The notes under the pieces were generated by a model. That model was given only the letters and a program-made list of their open reading frames with translations. It made no database searches and was not told the DNA's origin. From contig NZ_AP019736.1 in NCBI RefSeq assembly GCF_006542685.1, positions 1 through 64,000 on the forward strand: a stretch of DNA of 64,000 nt, in the 5' to 3' direction. The stretch comes from Alistipes dispar. GTDB taxonomy: Bacteria > Bacteroidota > Bacteroidia > Bacteroidales > Rikenellaceae. Positions 60,271 to 64,000 of the stretch are shown here, piece by piece. A program made the position numbers and the translations under genes. The first letter of the stretch is position 1, and each line of letters starts with the position of its first letter.

Positions 60271-60753
60271 TTATAGATTTTCGACCAATTCACAGAAAGC
60301 CTCAAAGAGTGCCCCGGTGTGTAAATCCTTGGCCGGAACCTTGCGGATATCCCCGCTTTCGTAATCCAGTTCGGCATACAATTCACCGTTGTCCATCGTA
60401 AAACCGTAAACGCAGCAGGGGTCATGGTCCTCGTCGCAAACCTGTACGGAATACCCCTCGACGGAAAACTCCCCGTCATCGAAACGGGAGACGATTTTCC
60501 GCATCAGTTCCAGCATGTCTTTTTCCAGCATACGGTAATGCTGGCCCAGTTTGTCAAGCTGCAACCGGTCTTCTTCCGATACCGGACAGGTAATCTCCAC
60601 GTGTTCCGACGGCAACTCGAAAGTCTCCTTTCCGTCACCTATTTTCACGATATTTTTAACGTAATCTACGGCAAGTACATCGTACTCGCCGGATTTTTCT
60701 CGGGCGGGATCGTCCCACCACACTTTTTGTCCTTTTTTGATGGTCGTTGTCAT
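60271..60753 (-). CDS. KGQKVW-family protein, long form
   Basis: 160 residues, acidic. The N-terminus MTTTIKKGQKVWWDDPARE... resembles that of the 71-residue protein at 60791-61006. A central helix (EEDRLQLDKLGQHYRMLEKDMLELMRKIVSRF) and a beta-rich C-terminus (VQVCDEDHDPCCVYGFTMDNGELYAELDYESGDIRKVPAKDL) follow. The N-terminal module resembles a small SH3/Tudor-like barrel; this is inference. Confidence 0.6.
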   Translation of the reverse strand: MTTTIKKGQKVWWDDPAREKSGEYDVLAVDYVKNIVKIGDGKETFELPSEHVEITCPVSEEDRLQLDKLGQHYRMLEKDMLELMRKIVSRFDDGEFSVEGYSVQVCDEDHDPCCVYGFTMDNGELYAELDYESGDIRKVPAKDLHTGALFEAFCELVENL

Positions 60754-60790
60754 TTGATATTCTATTATTCTTGTTCCTGAAATGAATTCC

Positions 60791-61006
60791 TTACAGGATT
60801 TCAAGTTCGGCCGCGTAGACTTCCGCCTCACTTACCCCGTCACCGATCAGGATGATGCGGTCGTCGAATTCCTCCAGAACTTCCAAATCTTCGTCTGTGA
60901 GGTCCGCATATTTCTCTTCAAAGGCATCATAGACCTTGTATTCCCCGGAAGTTTCACCGGCAGGGTCATTCCAGAAGACTTTTTGTCCTTTTTCAAATTT
61001 TCTCAT
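60791..61006 (-). CDS. KGQKVW-family protein, short form
   Basis: 71 residues. It opens with FEKGQKVFWNDPAGETSGEY, matching the long form position by position (KGQKV-W-DPA-E-SGEY), and ends in an acidic tail. It is 37 nt upstream of the long form. Function unknown. Confidence 0.6.
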   Translation of the reverse strand: MRKFEKGQKVFWNDPAGETSGEYKVYDAFEEKYADLTDEDLEVLEEFDDRIILIGDGVSEAEVYAAELEIL

Positions 61007-61018
61007 TGCCCCGGTATT

Positions 61019-61444
61019 TCAATCAAAGTAAACGGAGTCCCATTCCGTCCAGTAACACTCTCCATCCGCTTCGTCCGCGTGGCTCAGGTCTTCGTCCATC
61101 TGTGCCTTGTCCCCGTGGTAAAGGGCGAGCGCGCACTCGTCGGAACAGGCGAATTCCCCGCCCAGATAATATCCTTCTTTCATGGGTTTCCCGCAATGGT
61201 CGCAGCGGCGGACATTCTCATCGTCAGGTTCAGGTGTTACCGCCACAATCCCGTCCGCCGTTTCCGCAACGATATCCGGACCAAGCGGTTCGCCAAGCGG
61301 GGACAAAGGATCGACCGCAACGTTTTCAGGTCCGCGCAGGGCCGGTTCCATAGCTGTAATCTCATCTTTGCCCTGTCCCTTCCGGAAATCAAGGCTGCTT
61401 TCATAATGACCTGCAAGTATTGTCCTCCGGGTATCTTTGTTCAT
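61019..61444 (-). CDS. Cys-rich zinc-finger-like protein
   Basis: 141 residues. The C-terminal third carries CDHCGKPMKEGYYLGGEFACSDECALALYHGD, a four-Cys finger common in Bacteroidales mobile elements, and an acidic tail (DEADGECYWTEWDSVYFD). The N-terminal half is low in structure. The start overlaps the upstream gene by 44 nt; an internal Met at about 61351 is an alternative. Confidence 0.6.
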   Translation of the reverse strand: MNKDTRRTILAGHYESSLDFRKGQGKDEITAMEPALRGPENVAVDPLSPLGEPLGPDIVAETADGIVAVTPEPDDENVRRCDHCGKPMKEGYYLGGEFACSDECALALYHGDKAQMDEDLSHADEADGECYWTEWDSVYFD

Positions 61445-61697
61445 AGTTCTGAATTTTTGCCCGTTTTACAATTTTTATATTGTCATAGCCGCTCTGCCTC
61501 AATTCATCCAGCAGGCCGGCATATTCCTTCCCCGTTGCCGGTTTGGTCGTGGCGATGACATGGCTGTAATCCGCCGAGCCATGCTGGCCGACGTGCATGT
61601 AGGAGGTTGTCTCACCCCACCGTCCGCTCCACGGTATGTCCGGGAACAGGGCGATGACCTGTCCGTCGGGATAGCGTCTAAAGACCACCTTCGTCAT
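61401..61697 (-). CDS. Hypothetical protein with YMHVGQHG motif
   Basis: 98 residues. VVFRRYPDGQVIALFPDIPW ... TTSYMHVGQHGSADYSHVIATTKPATGKEYAGLLDELRQSGYDNIKIVKRAK is a pattern I recognise from Bacteroidales mobile elements (ALFP ... YMHIGQHG ... ADY). It has no assigned function. The MTKVVFRRYPDG start avoids a larger overlap with the upstream gene. Confidence 0.65.
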   Translation of the reverse strand: MTKVVFRRYPDGQVIALFPDIPWSGRWGETTSYMHVGQHGSADYSHVIATTKPATGKEYAGLLDELRQSGYDNIKIVKRAKIQNYEQRYPEDNTCRSL

Positions 61698-61857
61698 TTT
61701 GCCCGCAGATTTCCGTGTCGATTTCATAATCCCCGTAGTTTTTGAATTCATAGTCCACTTCGCTGATAATTTCGTCAACCTCTTCGTCCGTTATCTCATC
61801 GGCCTTCGGGTTGTCGATATCGAGCCGTACGGTCAGGTAAATGGTTCTTGTTGCCAT
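61678..61857 (-). CDS. Very small acidic protein
   Basis: 59 residues (MATRTIYLTVRLDIDNPKAD...EICGQNDEGGL). A beta strand is followed by an acidic helix. No family recognised. The coding call rests on its place in the tight operon; it overlaps the next gene by 20 nt. Confidence 0.5.
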   Translation of the reverse strand: MATRTIYLTVRLDIDNPKADEITDEEVDEIISEVDYEFKNYGDYEIDTEICGQNDEGGL

Positions 61858-61891
61858 AATATCATACATTTTTTAGTGTAACAAAGCCGGC

Positions 61892-62410
61892 CTATGACGG
61901 ACCGACGGTATATTTCTCTATCAGCCGCTTCCGGTACGCCTTGTCTTTTCCGGCGGCAAGGCTTGCCAGTTTGCGGATATTCCGGTTGGCTTTTTCCGCG
62001 ACCTGCTCCACTGTCGGTCCGGGAGTCATGAAATCACGGCATCCGGCACCGCAATACCGCTGCTTCCCCTTGACCGTCCTGCCACAGGCCGGACACCGGT
62101 GCTTGCCGTCACGCTCCAGCACTTCCAGAATATTGGCATGAATGCCTTTCCACCATTCAATACGGTCTATGTCATAATCGTAGACGGTTATCGTGTTCCC
62201 GAAACTGCGGGCTTCGACCTCAACGGCAATGCCCTCATCTTCAAGGCAAACCTTCAATACCGGGTCTTCGTGAGGCTCACAGTGCCTGTCATACCAGATG
62301 ATATAGGTGGGATCGTCCAGTTCGTCAGGCTCTCCCAGACAGAGTTCCGTAAGGCCGTTGTTCACGAGAATGTTGCGGATGGCGTCTTGTAAATCTTTGA
62401 TACAGTCCAT
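61892..62410 (-). CDS. Protein with a Cys-rich finger
   Basis: 172 residues. The N-terminal 100 are acidic and beta-rich (DPTYIIWYDRHCEPHEDPVLKVCLEDEGIAVEVEARSFGNTITVYDYDIDRIEWWKGI). A CPACGRTVKGKQRYCGAGC finger follows near residue 110, then a basic helical tail. The finger and basic tail suggest nucleic-acid binding. No family recognised. Confidence 0.6.
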   Translation of the reverse strand: MDCIKDLQDAIRNILVNNGLTELCLGEPDELDDPTYIIWYDRHCEPHEDPVLKVCLEDEGIAVEVEARSFGNTITVYDYDIDRIEWWKGIHANILEVLERDGKHRCPACGRTVKGKQRYCGAGCRDFMTPGPTVEQVAEKANRNIRKLASLAAGKDKAYRKRLIEKYTVGPS

Positions 62411-62442
62411 TGATATTTCGTTTTATGGTTGTTCCTCATTCG

Positions 62443-62871
62443 TCAGTTCATCTCCGAAGCGTGGCCGACGAACTGGAAGATATCGGCGTATTGTTCGCTG
62501 TAGATATAGAATCCGTCCCGTTTTTCCCCGGTCTCCGCATCTATTCCGTCAGCAAGGAGATATTCCCCGTCATCCGTCAGGTAGACATCGGTAAGCTTGA
62601 TACGGGGCGTGTCGTGCTTCCCGTACAAGGTTGTCGTGACGGGGAAGTTGTTGTCATCGAGTTCCTCCTCTTCTGTAAGGCCGAGTGATACGCGGCCATA
62701 TTGTGCCAGGAACTCCAGCATGAATTTCAGTATGGCTTGCTCGGCCTCGTGCAGCCGTTCGTCGATAAAGGCGTACTGGGTGGCGAACAGGTGCAGCTTG
62801 TCGGCACTCATTTTGTTCGGAGCTTTACCCGGCTCCGCATTGTCTTTCTGTATTTTATCCATATCTGTCAT
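62443..62871 (-). CDS. Hypothetical acidic protein of the mobile element
   Basis: 142 residues. The middle has a helix (ATQYAFIDERLHEAEQAILKFMLEFLAQYGRVSLGL) and the C-terminus is beta-rich (TPRIKLTDVYLTDDGEYLLADGIDAETGEKRDGFYIYSEQYADIFQFVGHAS). No family recognised. Confidence 0.55.
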   Translation of the reverse strand: MTDMDKIQKDNAEPGKAPNKMSADKLHLFATQYAFIDERLHEAEQAILKFMLEFLAQYGRVSLGLTEEEELDDNNFPVTTTLYGKHDTPRIKLTDVYLTDDGEYLLADGIDAETGEKRDGFYIYSEQYADIFQFVGHASEMN

Positions 62872-62881
62872 AATATTGGTT

Positions 62882-63178
62882 TCATGTTTCCAGTGGGGTG
62901 AAGGAGACGGTCAGTATCACTTTCTCGTCACCCAGGTTGAACACTTTCAGGCAGTCGTTACTGATAGTCCTTTTCAGGATGTCTCCCCGGTATCGGGAAT
63001 TGCGTACCTTGAAGGTAAAATCATCAATGAACGAGCTGATGCAATGAAGCACGTGACCGAATTCTTCCTTGCCGTAGGGCTGGGAGAAGTATGCTTTTAT
63101 GTGCATTCTCAAACTCAGGATGTAGTTCGAGGTCCTGCTTCCGGTCGGTCCGGTCAACACTATTTTATATTTTTCCAT
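62882..63178 (-). CDS. Hypothetical protein of the mobile element
   Basis: 98 residues, less acidic than its neighbours (MEKYKIVLTGPTGSRTSNY..., then KVRNSRYRGDILKRTISNDCLKVFNLGDEKVILTVSFTPLE). No P-loop despite the GPTGS start, and no family recognised. 12 nt separate it from the gene upstream. Confidence 0.55.
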   Translation of the reverse strand: MEKYKIVLTGPTGSRTSNYILSLRMHIKAYFSQPYGKEEFGHVLHCISSFIDDFTFKVRNSRYRGDILKRTISNDCLKVFNLGDEKVILTVSFTPLET

Positions 63179-63190
63179 AGCCTGTCTGTT

Positions 63191-63535
63191 TTAATCGTCA
63201 TACCAGCCCTCGATCTCATCGAAATAGCCGTTCGAGTCCCATTCTTCCAGCAAGGTGGTCGGGTACGTCCATTCAAGGCTGTAAAACAGATCCTGGCACA
63301 CCTCTTCATTACCCTTGCACAGGGCGAGCAGTGAGTTATGCGTGAAACAGCCGTCACTGCTCGCCGGCACACGCCACCCCTCATGGTCTTCCGCCGCGTA
63401 TTCAGGTACATAGCACACTTCATCGGGGCGGTTGAGAAAGGCATCCTCATTCTTGTAGATGTTTCCTTCCCCTCCGTATTCCAGTTCATAGAACACACCT
63501 TCCGGCGTTTCTATCCTGTTGCCAATCTCTATCAT
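63191..63535 (-). CDS. Hypothetical protein of the mobile element
   Basis: 114 residues (MIEIGNRIETPEGVFYELEYGGEG...). Aromatic-rich acidic C-terminus (LFYSLEWTYPTTLLEEWDSNGYFDEIEGWYDD). The start is chosen because its ATG overlaps the upstream stop codon by 4 nt. No family recognised. Confidence 0.6.
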   Translation of the reverse strand: MIEIGNRIETPEGVFYELEYGGEGNIYKNEDAFLNRPDEVCYVPEYAAEDHEGWRVPASSDGCFTHNSLLALCKGNEEVCQDLFYSLEWTYPTTLLEEWDSNGYFDEIEGWYDD

Positions 63536-64000
63536 AGCGTTACCGTTTCGTGGGTATATATAATCACCATCCGGGAGGAGAGCACCTTGTCGCGTACCGT
63601 GGGGTTGGCGATTGCCCAATCGGAATGGAAATGCATGTCCGGAATGGATGCGGTGTCCACAATATCGCCCCCGTTTTCCAAATGGAGATAATCCGGCTGA
63701 TACAGGTCGCAAAGGAATTTGCCGTCCGTATCGCTGATGGCGTATATCTTGCCGTCGAGTGCGGCCGTCATCTCCTCCTCGCTGCGGTAGACCAACAGGT
63801 ATTTACAGCCGGTCTTCATCTCTTCCGCAATCCGCTTATGCAGTTCTTCAGGAGATAATTCACGCAGTCTTGACACGACCGCCCCGATACTTTCCACGGC
63901 ATCGTAGCTGTCCAAGGCATCATGGCAGGTCGTTTCAAACTCCTCTTTCGGACGACCCGCAAAATTGATGGTACGGACTTCCTGCCCGTGCCCGCCGAGC
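63532..64000 (-). CDS. Partial gene at the right edge of the window
   Basis: The frame is open to the edge and encodes at least 155 residues; its start lies outside the window. The visible part begins LGGHGQEVRTINFAGRPKEEFETTCHDALDSYDAVESIG and ends VIIYTHETVTL. The tail segment HKRIAEEMKTGCKYLLVYRSEEEMTAALDGKIYAISDTDGKFLC is alpha/beta. No family recognised. This is the first visible gene of the minus-strand array. Confidence 0.6.
   Translation of the reverse strand, partial: LGGHGQEVRTINFAGRPKEEFETTCHDALDSYDAVESIGAVVSRLRELSPEELHKRIAEEMKTGCKYLLVYRSEEEMTAALDGKIYAISDTDGKFLCDLYQPDYLHLENGGDIVDTASIPDMHFHSDWAIANPTVRDKVLSSRMVIIYTHETVTL

Noticed and set aside
62882..63178. P-loop NTPase from the GPTGS sequence near the N-terminus
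   Set aside because: The motif lacks the GKS/T and a Walker B; it is not a nucleotide-binding P-loop.
1..64000. CRISPR arrays, tRNA and rRNA genes
   Set aside because: No regularly spaced repeats, cloverleaf sequences or rRNA-like stretches were seen while reading both strands by eye.

Overview
The window is chromosomal DNA from a GC-rich member of the Bacteroidales, most like Alistipes (Rikenellaceae). This rests on the gene families (DUF4251, DUF5606, DUF5689, DUF2795, HisIE and HisB fusions, a KMKSREGT-type ArgRS, a single bifunctional RelA/SpoT), on the near absence of Shine-Dalgarno sequences, and on many promoters of the Bacteroidetes type (TTG or TTTG, 19-20 nt, then TAnnTTTG). The genus is inferred from general resemblance, not from a search.

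Region 1 (1-9600) holds dnaA, a low-GC secreted alpha/beta hydrolase, a WYL regulator, a small zinc-ribbon protein, a PrxQ/Bcp peroxiredoxin, a secreted hypothetical, recA, the (p)ppGpp synthetase/hydrolase, a membrane-anchored hypothetical and a HIT-family hydrolase that ends at a very strong terminator. Region 2 (9600-14400) has an AT-rich intergenic stretch with repeated TTTGTAAA motifs in front of an XRE regulator, a zinc/manganese ABC substrate-binding lipoprotein plus ATPase with no permease beside them, a DUF4251 protein and a small conserved protein.

Region 3 (14650-22040) is a complete hisGDCBHAFIE operon. It is preceded by a promoter, a histidine-rich leader peptide with four consecutive His codons, and an intrinsic terminator, which together form a classical his attenuator. 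Most his genes overlap their neighbours by a few bases. Region 4 (22060-48620) is mostly housekeeping: argS, a CNNM/CorC protein, dus, mgsA, DUF5606, an MscS channel, serB followed by two tandem DUF5689 lipoproteins, obgE, ald, a TonB-receptor-like beta-barrel, pepD, glutamine synthetase, ispF, a second DUF4251 protein, uvrA, a nitrilase-family amidase, a CvfB-like S1 protein, a methyltransferase and a secreted six-hairpin glycosidase-like protein. A DUF2795 gene with a strongly structured 5' leader (48900-49218) closes the chromosomal part.

Region 5 (49290-64000) is mobile-element DNA. 49300-51640 is a decayed mobilisation module: a truncated DUF3987 protein that runs in frame into a MobV/Pre relaxase broken by two stop codons and one frameshift. 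51640-52300 is degenerate and carries a long hairpin. 52300-64000 is a lower-GC, minus-strand array of about 20 small, mostly acidic proteins of the kind carried by Bacteroidales conjugative elements. They include an RNase HI, an LPD28 protein, a radical SAM enzyme, several Cys-rich zinc-finger-like proteins, two free-standing MutS domain I proteins and two internally duplicated small-protein families. The first gene of this array runs off the right edge. I regard this island, above all the MutS-I orphans and the duplicated families, as the least described part of the window; the his attenuator is the clearest regulatory system.
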